Shown here one piece after another: positions 6,550 to 13,936 of a stretch of 17,414 nt of DNA. The stretch covers positions 1 to 17,414 of the forward strand of contig JANYAW010000101.1 in NCBI GenBank assembly GCA_025361105.1. The letters run 5' to 3'. A program made the position numbers and the translations under genes. Every line of letters starts with the position of its first letter. Position 1 is the stretch's first letter. Under the pieces are notes generated by a model that was given only the letters and a program-made list of their open reading frames with translations, did not search any database and was not told the origin of the DNA. The DNA is from Rhodocyclaceae bacterium (GTDB taxonomy: Bacteria; Pseudomonadota; Gammaproteobacteria; Burkholderiales; Rhodocyclaceae).

Positions 6550-8043
6550 ATGATTTTGCTCAACACCGCCGAACTTAGAAACATCGAGGCGCAGCATGGA
6601 ACTGCCGCGACTGTTGGCTCGTTTTCATTGATGGAACGCGCGGGTGGTGTCGCGGCGTGCATGGCGCAAACTTTGTGCGCGCCGAACGCAAGCGTGTTGG
6701 TCTGTGCTGGCCCAGGCAATAACGGCGGCGATGCCTTTGTGCTCGCCCGCGAACTGCACCGACACGGGCGCAGAGTAGTGGTGCATTTTTCAGCTGATGC
6801 AAAGACTTTGCCCAATGACGCTCGCGTTGCGCATCGTCGTTGCGTCGACGCCGGCGTGGACATTCGTCAGACGATTCCAGCAGGTGAATATGACCTCGTC
6901 GTTGATGGCCTTTTCGGTATCGGATTAACTCGCCCGATTGTGGGTGAATATGCCGAATTGATTGCTCGCATCAATGCCTTCGGTGGCCCCGTGTTGGCGC
7001 TGGATATTCCTAGTGGACTGAATGCCGATAGTGGTGGCGTGCTGGGCTGCGCGGTGCACGCGACACATACGCTGACTTTTATCGCCGCCAAACCCGGCCT
7101 GTTTACGCAAGACGGGCCGGATCATTGCGGGGCGATTCAGGTCGACAACTTGGGACTAAACATCGCCAGCGGAAACGGTGCGATTTTGACCCGCGCCGAC
7201 TACCTCAATTGCCTGCGTCCGCGCCTGCACAATACGCACAAGGGAAGCAACGGTTCGCTGGCGGTGATTGGCGGCGCGCAAGGCATGATCGGTGCAGCAG
7301 TCTTGGCCGCGCGCGCCGGATTGCAACTCGGCGCAGGGCGTGTCTTCGTCGGCACGCTGGCAACGATGGCGGTGGATGTGGGGCAAGCCGAATTGATGTG
7401 GCGTAGCGTTGATGAAGCGCTCGAAAACGGCACGGCGTTGGTGCTGGGACCGGGGCTTGGTTTATCTGCCGAAGCATTCGCCATCACACGGCGTGTCACC
7501 AGCACCAACTGGCGAAACGATGTGCAAGTTCCAATCCCCCTGTTACTCGATGCCGATGCTTTAACGCTCATCGGCGCGCATCCGGTGTTGGCAAGAAATC
7601 TTGCGCGTCGCAATGCGCCAACCGTCCTCACACCGCACCCCGCCGAAGCTGCACGTTTGTTGCAATGCGAGACGGCGCAAATCCAAGCCGATCGCGTCGG
7701 CAGCGCGCTGAAACTAGCGCGGCAATTCAACGCCGTCGTCGCGCTCAAAGGTTGCGGCACGGTGGTAGCAAATCCCGATGGTCGCTGGCGCATCAATACC
7801 TTGGGCAATCCTGGCCTTGCCAGTGGTGGCACTGGCGATGTGCTGGCTGGCATGACCGGCGCATTGCTCGCACAAGCTTGGCCGGCATGGGAGGCGCTGT
7901 GTGCAGCGGTACAACTGCATGGCGCAGCGGCAGATGCCTGCGTGGCGCAAGGCAGCGGGCCGATAGGATTGACTGCCAGCGAGCTAATCTTGCCGACGCG
8001 TGCATTGCTTAATCGCTGGATTGCCGCAAAAACGCAACACTAG
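6550..8043 (+). CDS. nnr: Bifunctional NAD(P)H-hydrate epimerase / ADP-dependent dehydratase
   Basis: This enzyme repairs hydrated NADH and NADPH (NAD(P)HX). The N-terminal domain (about 1-210, YjeF_N) epimerises the hydrate, with the motif CAGPGNNGGDAFVLAREL at 52-69 and LDIPSGLNADSG at 151-162. The C-terminal ribokinase-like domain (about 212-490) is the ADP-dependent dehydratase. Its motifs are NTHKGSNGSLAVIGG (228-242), GPGLG (300-304), LDADAL (333-338), TPHPAEAARLL (361-371), ALKGCGT (398-404) and ASGGTGDVLAG (424-434, catalytic Asp430). The 497 residues match the two-domain family length. Residues 314-322 (RRVTSTNWR) are encoded by a copy of the 28-bp dispersed repeat, in the loop between GPGLG and LDADAL. 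No strong ribosome-binding site is visible before the ATG. Confidence 0.95.
   Translation: MILLNTAELRNIEAQHGTAATVGSFSLMERAGGVAACMAQTLCAPNASVLVCAGPGNNGGDAFVLARELHRHGRRVVVHFSADAKTLPNDARVAHRRCVDAGVDIRQTIPAGEYDLVVDGLFGIGLTRPIVGEYAELIARINAFGGPVLALDIPSGLNADSGGVLGCAVHATHTLTFIAAKPGLFTQDGPDHCGAIQVDNLGLNIASGNGAILTRADYLNCLRPRLHNTHKGSNGSLAVIGGAQGMIGAAVLAARAGLQLGAGRVFVGTLATMAVDVGQAELMWRSVDEALENGTALVLGPGLGLSAEAFAITRRVTSTNWRNDVQVPIPLLLDADALTLIGAHPVLARNLARRNAPTVLTPHPAEAARLLQCETAQIQADRVGSALKLARQFNAVVALKGCGTVVANPDGRWRINTLGNPGLASGGTGDVLAGMTGALLAQAWPAWEALCAAVQLHGAAADACVAQGSGPIGLTASELILPTRALLNRWIAAKTQH
7488..7515 (+). repeat. 28-bp dispersed hairpin repeat, copy B (inside nnr)
   Basis: It is identical to copy A over all 28 bases (head ACGGCGTG, arms TCACCAG and CTGGCGA, loop CACCAA). 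Here it is translated in a different frame from copy A (CGG CGT GTC), giving RRVTSTNWR. Identical DNA in two different frames of unrelated proteins cannot be explained by protein conservation. Confidence 0.92.
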
Positions 8044-9692
8044 ATAAGTTTCGATCCGCGCATCGACAAAACATTCGGCGGCGCGGCAAAAGAATCGGCG
8101 CGCGAGACATCCCAAAATACTTTAAACGCGGGCAAGTCGGTGACTGAGCCTAGCAGTTCGCCGGGCTTGGCCCACGTGTGCAAGGCCGCCAAGGATCTCA
8201 CTTCAGTCGACGAGACACGCCGGATGACGTGTTCGGGGCCGAGCTGATTCGGATGATTCAAGCCCGCCGCCGCGAGCAATTCCTTCAAAGCGACCAAGGT
8301 GGTGCGATGAAAATTAAATACCCGCTCGGCCTTGTCCGGCACCACCAGCGCGCGCATGCGTCGCGGATCTTGCGTCGTCACCCCTGTCGGGCAGTGTCCT
8401 GTATGGCAGGTCTGCGCTTGCAAGCAGCCCAAGGCAAACATGAAACCGCGCGCGGCGTTACACCAGTCCGCGCCCATCGCGCAAGTGCGGGCGATGTCGA
8501 ACGCGGTGACGATTTTGGCCGACGCACCGATCTTGATTCGCGAGCGCAAATTGACCCCGACCAAAGTGTTATGCACCAACATCAAGGCTTCACGCATCGG
8601 CGCGCCGACGTGATCGGTGAACTCCAGCGGCGCAGCGCCGGTGCCACCTTCACCACCATCGACGACAATAAAGTCCGGCGTGATACCAGTCTCCAACATC
8701 GCTTTGACCACGCCGAACCATTCCCACGGATGACCGATTGCCAGCTTCATACCGACTGGTTTTCCGCCGGACAATTGACGCAGTTTGGCGATGAAATGCA
8801 TCAACTCAAGCGGTGTCGAGAACGCCGAATGTGAAGCCGGTGAAACACAATCAACTCCGAGCGGAACGCCGCGCGCCTCGGCAATTTCCGGGGTAACTTT
8901 GGCACCGGGCAAGACACCGCCGTGGCCCGGTTTCGCGCCTTGAGATAGTTTGATTTCTATCATCTTGACTTGCGGCGAGGCGGCATTTTCGGCGAACTTA
9001 TCAGCGTCAAATCCGCCCTGCGGATTACGACAACCGAAATAGCCGGAGCCAATTTCCCACGTTAAATCACCGCCGTTTTGTCGGTGATAACACGACACCG
9101 AACCTTCGCCTGTATCGTGATAAAACTTGCCGCGCCGCGCGCCCTCGTTGAGCGCCAAAATCGCATTGGCCGACAGCGCCCCAAAGCTCATTGCCGAAAT
9201 ATTAAATATGCTGGCCGAATACGGCTGAGTGCAATCCGGCCCGCCAATCAGAATCCGAAAGTCGTGATCGGCGATGTGGCTTGGTGCCATCGAATGATTG
9301 ATCCATTCGTAGTGCGGCTGATACACGTTGAGCTGCGTACCAAACGGCCGTTTGTCGACCACGCCTTTGGCGCGCTGATAAATAATCGAGCGTTGCGCGC
9401 GCGAATAGGGCAGCTCTTCCGAATCCGCTTCGATGAAATATTGGCGAATTTCCGGGCGAATAAATTCAAAGAAAAAACGGAAATGCGCGATGACCGGATA
9501 GTTGCGGCAAATCGATTGCCGGCGCAAGAAATAATCAACAAAGCCGAGATACGTCAGCCCGCCGAATGCCGCTCCCGGAACCAGCCACCACAGCGAAACC
9601 GGTGCCAGCGCAACGCACCCAATACACAAAATAGCGCAGCTTGCCCACGCCCAATAACGTTGCGCGATGACGGCATCCAGAGCATTTAGCAT
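8040..9692 (-). CDS. Membrane-anchored FMN-binding glutamate-synthase-family protein
   Basis: This is a stand-alone version of the synthase domain of glutamate synthase large subunit (GltB-like, about 200-500). It lacks the glutaminase domain, so the physiological substrate is uncertain. The 550 residues begin with two hydrophobic segments (about 14-34 and 36-55), indicating an inner-membrane anchor. Family motifs are SQGAKPGHGGVLPG (250-263), VDGGEGGTGAAP (344-355) and RSRIKIGASAKI (383-394). The cysteines Cys423, Cys429 and Cys434 (C-x5-C-x4-C) match the 3Fe-4S cluster pattern of glutamate synthase. The ATG has a near-perfect AGGAGG 5 bases upstream (9698-9703). Its stop codon overlaps the convergent nnr stop at the tetramer CTAG. 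Confidence 0.9.
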   Translation of the reverse strand: MLNALDAVIAQRYWAWASCAILCIGCVALAPVSLWWLVPGAAFGGLTYLGFVDYFLRRQSICRNYPVIAHFRFFFEFIRPEIRQYFIEADSEELPYSRAQRSIIYQRAKGVVDKRPFGTQLNVYQPHYEWINHSMAPSHIADHDFRILIGGPDCTQPYSASIFNISAMSFGALSANAILALNEGARRGKFYHDTGEGSVSCYHRQNGGDLTWEIGSGYFGCRNPQGGFDADKFAENAASPQVKMIEIKLSQGAKPGHGGVLPGAKVTPEIAEARGVPLGVDCVSPASHSAFSTPLELMHFIAKLRQLSGGKPVGMKLAIGHPWEWFGVVKAMLETGITPDFIVVDGGEGGTGAAPLEFTDHVGAPMREALMLVHNTLVGVNLRSRIKIGASAKIVTAFDIARTCAMGADWCNAARGFMFALGCLQAQTCHTGHCPTGVTTQDPRRMRALVVPDKAERVFNFHRTTLVALKELLAAAGLNHPNQLGPEHVIRRVSSTEVRSLAALHTWAKPGELLGSVTDLPAFKVFWDVSRADSFAAPPNVLSMRGSKLI

Positions 9693-9876
9693 GGTGACCT
9701 CCTGTTTGTCCGATGGGGTTCATTCGGGATGTTTTTCGCCACAGTCTATACGTGTATTTCCAATTCGATAAGCAGCTTCGCCTTGCGGCGCGCATTGCCT
9801 CGCGCATTGATTCAATCATCGTCGTCTGCAAGTGCGAATGGTAAACTCACCCGCTCTTGGACTCTCGGTTTTTGTC

Positions 9877-10740
9877 ATGACGCAACTCTCGGCGCATCTT
9901 TCTGATTCATTGCGTACAGAAGTTAAAAAAAACGCGCGCGATGCGCTGGCCGAAGACCTCGGCAGCGGCGATCTCACTGCGCAACTCTCGCCCGCCGGTC
10001 GACGGTCGCGCGGTACCGTCATCACCCGTGAAGCAGCGGTCGTCGCAGGCACCGCCTGGTTCGACGCCTGCTTCCAGCAATTGGACAAAACCGCGCAGAT
10101 TCGTTGGCACGTTGCCGATGGCGAAGCAGTGCGCGCCGAGCAAGCCTTGTGTGAAGTCGAAGCCGATACCCGCGCTTTGCTCTCCGCCGAACGCGCCGCG
10201 CTGAATTTCTTGCAATTACTTTCTGCCACCGCAACCGTTACTCGTCGATACGTTGATGCGGTGGTCGGCACGCGCGCGGAAATCGTCGACACCCGCAAGA
10301 CACTTCCTGGCCTGCGTCTCGCCCAAAAATATGCGGTGCGTTGCGGCGGTGGAACCAATCATCGGCTTGGTCTGTATGACGGCATCCTGATTAAGGAAAA
10401 CCACATCATGGCCGCTGGCGGTGTGAGTGCCGCACTGATCGCTGCGCGTGGGCTGGCAAACGAAAATGTGTTCATCCAAATTGAAGTCGAAACGCTGACG
10501 CAGCTTGACGAAGCGCTGACTGCCGGTGCCAAACTCATCTTGCTCGACAACATGGATTTGCAGGAGATGGCAAAAGCCGTGCATATCACCAACGGTCGCG
10601 CCAAACTCGAAGCCTCAGGCGGTGTGCGTCTCGACACTGTTCGCGCGATTGCCGAGACGGGTGTCGACCGCATTTCAATCGGCAGCCTGACCAAAGACAT
10701 CAGCGCTATCGATCTTTCGCTACGCCACAGCGAAGGCTGA
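9877..10740 (+). CDS. nadC: Quinolinate phosphoribosyltransferase (nicotinate-nucleotide pyrophosphorylase)
   Basis: This enzyme converts quinolinate and PRPP to nicotinate mononucleotide in de novo NAD synthesis. The chosen start gives 287 residues, close to the usual 280-300. Family motifs are ALAEDLGSGDLT (23-34), AERAALNFLQLLS (104-116), DTRKTLPGLR (138-147), VRCGGGTNHRLGLYDG (154-169) and IKENH (172-176), with further ones in LILLDNM and LEASGGV. The frame extends 15 codons further upstream to 9832 (MRMVNSPALG), but that part is not family-like. The ribosome-binding site is weak in either case. It lies just upstream of two tRNA genes and shares NAD metabolism with the nearby nnr, though on a separate transcript. 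Confidence 0.95.
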   Translation: MTQLSAHLSDSLRTEVKKNARDALAEDLGSGDLTAQLSPAGRRSRGTVITREAAVVAGTAWFDACFQQLDKTAQIRWHVADGEAVRAEQALCEVEADTRALLSAERAALNFLQLLSATATVTRRYVDAVVGTRAEIVDTRKTLPGLRLAQKYAVRCGGGTNHRLGLYDGILIKENHIMAAGGVSAALIAARGLANENVFIQIEVETLTQLDEALTAGAKLILLDNMDLQEMAKAVHITNGRAKLEASGGVRLDTVRAIAETGVDRISIGSLTKDISAIDLSLRHSEG

Positions 10741-10796
10741 TAAAATCCGCGCCCTGCTTCGCAAACAACGGCGTTGCAGTAGTGCAATACCAACGC

Positions 10797-10887
10797 GGAG
10801 AGGTGGATGAGTGGTTTAAGTCGCACGCCTGGAAAGCGTGTGTAGGTTCATAGCCTACCGTGGGTTCGAATCCCACCTTCTCCGCCA
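10797..10887 (+). tRNA. tRNA-Ser (anticodon GGA)
   Basis: The 91-nt cloverleaf includes an encoded CCA. The acceptor GGAGAGG pairs with CCTTCTCC allowing one G-U, with discriminator G. The anticodon loop CTGGAAA gives GGA, reading UCC/UCU. A long variable arm (GTAGG...CCTAC) is typical of serine tRNAs. The T-arm GTGGGTTCGAATCCCAC is perfect. TAAAAT at 10741-10746, just after the nadC stop, could be a -10 element, but no good -35 is seen. Confidence 0.97.
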
Positions 10888-10888
10888 C

Positions 10889-10940
10889 AAACTTGTCGCT
10901 TTTGCTTTCGCTGGAAACGCAAAAAGCGCAAAATAAGTTT
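10889..10940 (+). other. Imperfect inverted repeat between the two tRNA genes
   Basis: AAACTT (10889-10894) and CGCTTTTGC (10897-10905) are mirrored by GCAAAAAGCG (10919-10928) and AAGTTT (10935-10940). The result is a long interrupted stem filling nearly the whole 56-base spacer. No U-run follows, so it looks more like a processing or structural element of a two-tRNA transcript than a terminator. Confidence 0.45.
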
Positions 10941-10943
10941 CAC

Positions 10944-11020
10944 GCGCCCGTAGCTCATTTGGATAGAGCACTTGGCTTCGAACCAAGGGGTAGGCAGTTC
11001 GAATCTGTCCGGGCGCACCA
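10944..11020 (+). tRNA. tRNA-Arg (anticodon TCG)
   Basis: The 77-nt cloverleaf includes an encoded CCA. The acceptor GCGCCCG pairs with CGGGCGC, with discriminator A. The D-arm is AGCTCATTTGGATAGAGC. The anticodon stem CTTGG/CCAAG encloses CTTCGAA, giving anticodon TCG, which reads CGA/CGG. The T-arm contains GTTCGAATC. It lies 56 bases after tRNA-Ser and is probably co-transcribed with it. A copy of the 28-bp repeat starts 13 bases past its end. Confidence 0.96.
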
Positions 11021-11032
11021 GAATCTTTAATG

Positions 11033-11060
11033 GCGGCGTGTCACCAGCACCAACTGTGAG
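11033..11060 (+). repeat. 28-bp dispersed hairpin repeat, copy C (after tRNA-Arg)
   Basis: The head is GCGGCGTG, the left arm and loop match copies A and B, but the right arm is altered (CTGTGAG instead of CTGGCGA). The arms can still pair as TCA/TGA and CAG/CTG with one bulged base. This is the most diverged copy and lies in the 99-base region between tRNA-Arg and the GGDEF-EAL gene end. Confidence 0.75.
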
Positions 11061-11119
11061 CATTCATTGCACACCTTCGATGCGCTTCGCGCATGCCTAG
11101 CTTGTCAGACGCTATTTCC

Positions 11120-13780
11120 TTAAGTAGCTATCGACCGTTGCGAAGCCAGCGCAGCCAACAACTCGCGCTCCGGCAGCGGGGGATAAAAGTGATAACCCTG
11201 CAATACATCACAACCACGCTCACTCAGAAACGCTGCCTGAGTCTCAGATTCGACCCCTTCGGCTACCACATGCAGGTTAAGGTCACGCCCGATACCGATG
11301 ATGGCTTTGGCTAAGGCCGTGTCCTTGTCGGAACGACCAATTTTCTTTACAAACGATTGATCGATCTTTAGCTCATCGACAGGGAAACGGTGAAGGTAGG
11401 ACAAAGACGAAAATCCGGTACCGAAATCATCAATGCTGACCCGCACGCCAAGATTCCGCAGCGCTGCCATGTTTTCGGCGGCCAACCCGCCATCGATTAC
11501 CAGGACACCTTCCGTCACTTCCAGGGTAAGTAATCGCGAATCGAGCGCATATTGTGCGATCAGTGCGGATAGCTGATCGACCAGATTGGCACGTCCAAAC
11601 TGACTGGCAGACAGGTTGACTGCAATCGGCATTTTTACGCCATCCTTGCTCCATCGCATCAAATGCTCGCAGGCCGTCTGCAGGACATATTGGTCTATGG
11701 CTTGCATCAAACCGAGACGCTCTTCTGCAAACGGAAGGAAGGCAGCAGGTGCAAGCAGGCCATGCCCCGGTCGATTCCAACGTATCAGCGCTTCGGCGCT
11801 CACGATACGTCTGTGGGTCGCATCGACCTGAGGCTGAAAATACAATTCAAATTCAGCATTGCGCAGCGCCTCCCGAATTGCCGTCTCCATCGGCATCACT
11901 TCGCTGGCGCGTAAACCCATGTCGGCGGTGTAACACTGATAGACATTGCGGCCTGCGGCTTTTGCCCGATACATGGCAATGTCTGCATGTTTCAACAGCG
12001 TTCGCGCGTCCAATCCGTCTTCCGGGTAGCAACTAATGCCAATACTCGGCGTGACCACAAAACTGACGTCGGCCATTTCTATCGCCTCGGCTAACGAGGT
12101 GATAATTTTTTGCGCAATCAGCATCGCGTCGTCCCGACCACCAATCGTTGGCAGGAGCAAGACAAATTCGTCTCCACCCAGACGACTCAAAGTATCCGAC
12201 TTGCGCAACAGCAGCGAGACTCTCTCCGCCACTCTTTTCAACACCATGTCCCCGGCTTCGTGGCCGAGCGTGTCATTGACGGTTTTGAAATTATCCAGAT
12301 CGATGTACAGCAACGCGACCGCTTGCTGACTACGCTCAGCGGCGGCGATCGCCTGCTGCAATCGATCGTGCAACAACGCTCGATTGGCCAGGCCGGTCAG
12401 CGCATCGTGGGTCGCCATGTATTGCATGCGTTGCTCGGACCGCTTGCGTTCAGTCACCTCGTGCTCCAACTCGCTGGCGCGTTTGTTAAGCGCATGATCG
12501 CGCTCCCGTAATCGCAATGCCATATGCATGAAATTGCTGGCCAGCCGTCCCAACTCATGGTTTGCGCTATCGTCGAGTTGCACATGCAGATCACCTTGTG
12601 CTACCGAGGCTGCGGCAGCACTCAAGTTGAGCAGCGGCATCGCCACCTCACGACGGATGATCCATGCCAGCAGTAATAGTTCAACGACTAAACCAAGCAA
12701 GCCTCCCAGCAATATGATCTGCGCCGACGCATAGGCGCGCGCTTCGAGCAGTGCCTTCGGATATATCGTTACCAGATGCCAATTTGGCCCCTGAATTCGC
12801 GATAAACCAACATAGTTATCGCCATCGGTCGATTCGCGAACCTCTGGCGCGTCAGTCGACTCCAGCGCCAGCTTGGCGATGTCTGCCAGTTGAGGATCGT
12901 TCAATGTCTTGATGTCGAGATTACCCCCGGCCTTGGCAATCGCTTCCATTTTTTCGGGATGTACCAAGAGTCGGCCGGTGTCATCAAACAGCAAACTGTA
13001 AGTACCCGGTATTTGGTGCGCCATGGTTCGCTTGACCATTTCGCCTACCGCCACGTCTTGCGATACGGTACCAACCCAATCGCCGCCTTGGTCGGTCGGG
13101 GTAATGGTCGAGACCATATAGATACGCGCTTTGTCGTCCCAATAAACCTCAGTCCAGCGGTTCTTGCGCGCCGGATTTTTTTCGGGTGACGAGTTTTGAA
13201 CCGGCGGGTAATCGAAGTTATTAGTGCTTGGGTCCGCCTCTTTTCCCCAATTAACCGATGGCGAAAACATAATCAGGGAAACCCCGGGAAGATCAACATA
13301 GGTAGAGAAATAACGTTGCGTCAGCACCGGACCCCACTCTCGCAACAGCCGGAACGCAACAACCACACGTCGACGGATTTCCGCGGTCACTGCCACCGAC
13401 GGACGAATGTATATCGTTGGCAAGCGCAAGTGGTCATCGCGCTCGGGACGCACTCGAATCAAGCCGTCGGGATAGCGAATGAACCAGGCATTGAATTCGA
13501 CCGCAGGATCCTCATTCCCCATTGCGGTCAAACGACGGAGATATTCGTCGCGCAGGAAATAGGTGTTTTGCTGCGCCTCGACAAACGCCACCGAGTCATA
13601 TTTGGCACGATTGTCCATCGAAGCCACCAGTCCGGCGACCGCATCCGCGCGCATACTTTGAATGCTGGACTGATACGCCAACAAGGTCACCCCGGCGATG
13701 ACTAATCCAATCACCGCACCAATCTGCAGTTGAATTCGCCGAGCGATCTTGGATGAATTGCGCAGAACGGTCATGGCCAT
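11120..13780 (-). CDS. Transmembrane sensor with GGDEF and EAL domains (cyclic di-GMP turnover)
   Basis: This 886-residue signalling protein makes and/or degrades cyclic di-GMP. In order it has a membrane segment (about 18-36), a periplasmic sensor region of about 310 residues (probably Cache-like, with YVGLSRIQGPNWHLVTIYPK before the membrane), a second membrane segment (352-375), a HAMP-like linker (376-430), a short coiled coil (423-450), GGDEF (about 455-615) and EAL (about 628-880). The GGDEF motif is intact (535-539), with an inhibitory site RKSD at 526-529. The EAL motif is at 663-665, and NLSAS (722-726), EVTEG (754-758), DDFGTG (784-789), KID (805-807) and AEGVE (840-844) are all present. 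Both activities therefore look possible. The start codon has a weak ribosome-binding site, and the ATG two codons downstream is an alternative. The stimulus is unknown. Confidence 0.93.
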   Translation of the reverse strand: MAMTVLRNSSKIARRIQLQIGAVIGLVIAGVTLLAYQSSIQSMRADAVAGLVASMDNRAKYDSVAFVEAQQNTYFLRDEYLRRLTAMGNEDPAVEFNAWFIRYPDGLIRVRPERDDHLRLPTIYIRPSVAVTAEIRRRVVVAFRLLREWGPVLTQRYFSTYVDLPGVSLIMFSPSVNWGKEADPSTNNFDYPPVQNSSPEKNPARKNRWTEVYWDDKARIYMVSTITPTDQGGDWVGTVSQDVAVGEMVKRTMAHQIPGTYSLLFDDTGRLLVHPEKMEAIAKAGGNLDIKTLNDPQLADIAKLALESTDAPEVRESTDGDNYVGLSRIQGPNWHLVTIYPKALLEARAYASAQIILLGGLLGLVVELLLLAWIIRREVAMPLLNLSAAAASVAQGDLHVQLDDSANHELGRLASNFMHMALRLRERDHALNKRASELEHEVTERKRSEQRMQYMATHDALTGLANRALLHDRLQQAIAAAERSQQAVALLYIDLDNFKTVNDTLGHEAGDMVLKRVAERVSLLLRKSDTLSRLGGDEFVLLLPTIGGRDDAMLIAQKIITSLAEAIEMADVSFVVTPSIGISCYPEDGLDARTLLKHADIAMYRAKAAGRNVYQCYTADMGLRASEVMPMETAIREALRNAEFELYFQPQVDATHRRIVSAEALIRWNRPGHGLLAPAAFLPFAEERLGLMQAIDQYVLQTACEHLMRWSKDGVKMPIAVNLSASQFGRANLVDQLSALIAQYALDSRLLTLEVTEGVLVIDGGLAAENMAALRNLGVRVSIDDFGTGFSSLSYLHRFPVDELKIDQSFVKKIGRSDKDTALAKAIIGIGRDLNLHVVAEGVESETQAAFLSERGCDVLQGYHFYPPLPERELLAALASQRSIAT

Positions 13781-13883
13781 ACGCCAATATACCGCTTAGC
13801 TTTTGACTTTTTCACCGCGTCAAGCCACAAATCTGGGTAAGGCGGCCGCATAGTTTTTTTGCGCCGCTCGATAGCCAAGTATG

Positions 13884-13911
13884 ACGGCGTGTCGCCAGCA
13901 CCAACTGGCGA
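13884..13911 (+). repeat. 28-bp dispersed hairpin repeat, copy D (between frmA and GGDEF-EAL gene)
   Basis: This copy matches A and B except for one base in the left arm (TCGCCAG instead of TCACCAG), which makes the 7-bp stem with CTGGCGA perfect. It lies in the 156-base gap between two minus-strand genes, where I see no other gene. Confidence 0.88.
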
Positions 13912-13936
13912 AATCCTGCGCGACTTGAATCCCCAA

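Noticed and set aside
6474..6863. 130-codon N-terminal extension of the M20 hydrolase frame
   Set aside because: It lies antisense to the well-supported nnr start and epimerase motifs and has no family-like sequence. An ATG with an AGGA site at 6473 explains the start.
7200..7853. 217-codon minus-strand frame across nnr
   Set aside because: It is a shadow of the nnr kinase-like domain, rich in Arg/Ala/Pro/Ser, with no recognisable motif.
9078..9689. 203-codon plus-strand frame across the glutamate-synthase-like gene
   Set aside because: It is antisense to a gene with clear motifs and a near-perfect ribosome-binding site, and has no features of its own.
10706..11063. Two minus-strand open frames with GFEPT- and DRFELPTPWFEA-like peptides
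   Set aside because: These are antisense translations of tRNA-Ser and tRNA-Arg, a well-known source of false proteins.
11080..11094. Hairpin ATGCGC-TTC-GCGCAT between tRNA-Arg and the GGDEF-EAL gene as terminator
   Set aside because: The 6-bp stem has no T-run on either strand; it could stop neither transcript convincingly.
5099..13911. CRISPR array as an explanation of the 28-bp repeat
   Set aside because: Copies are kilobases apart, lie within genes, and no cas gene is present.
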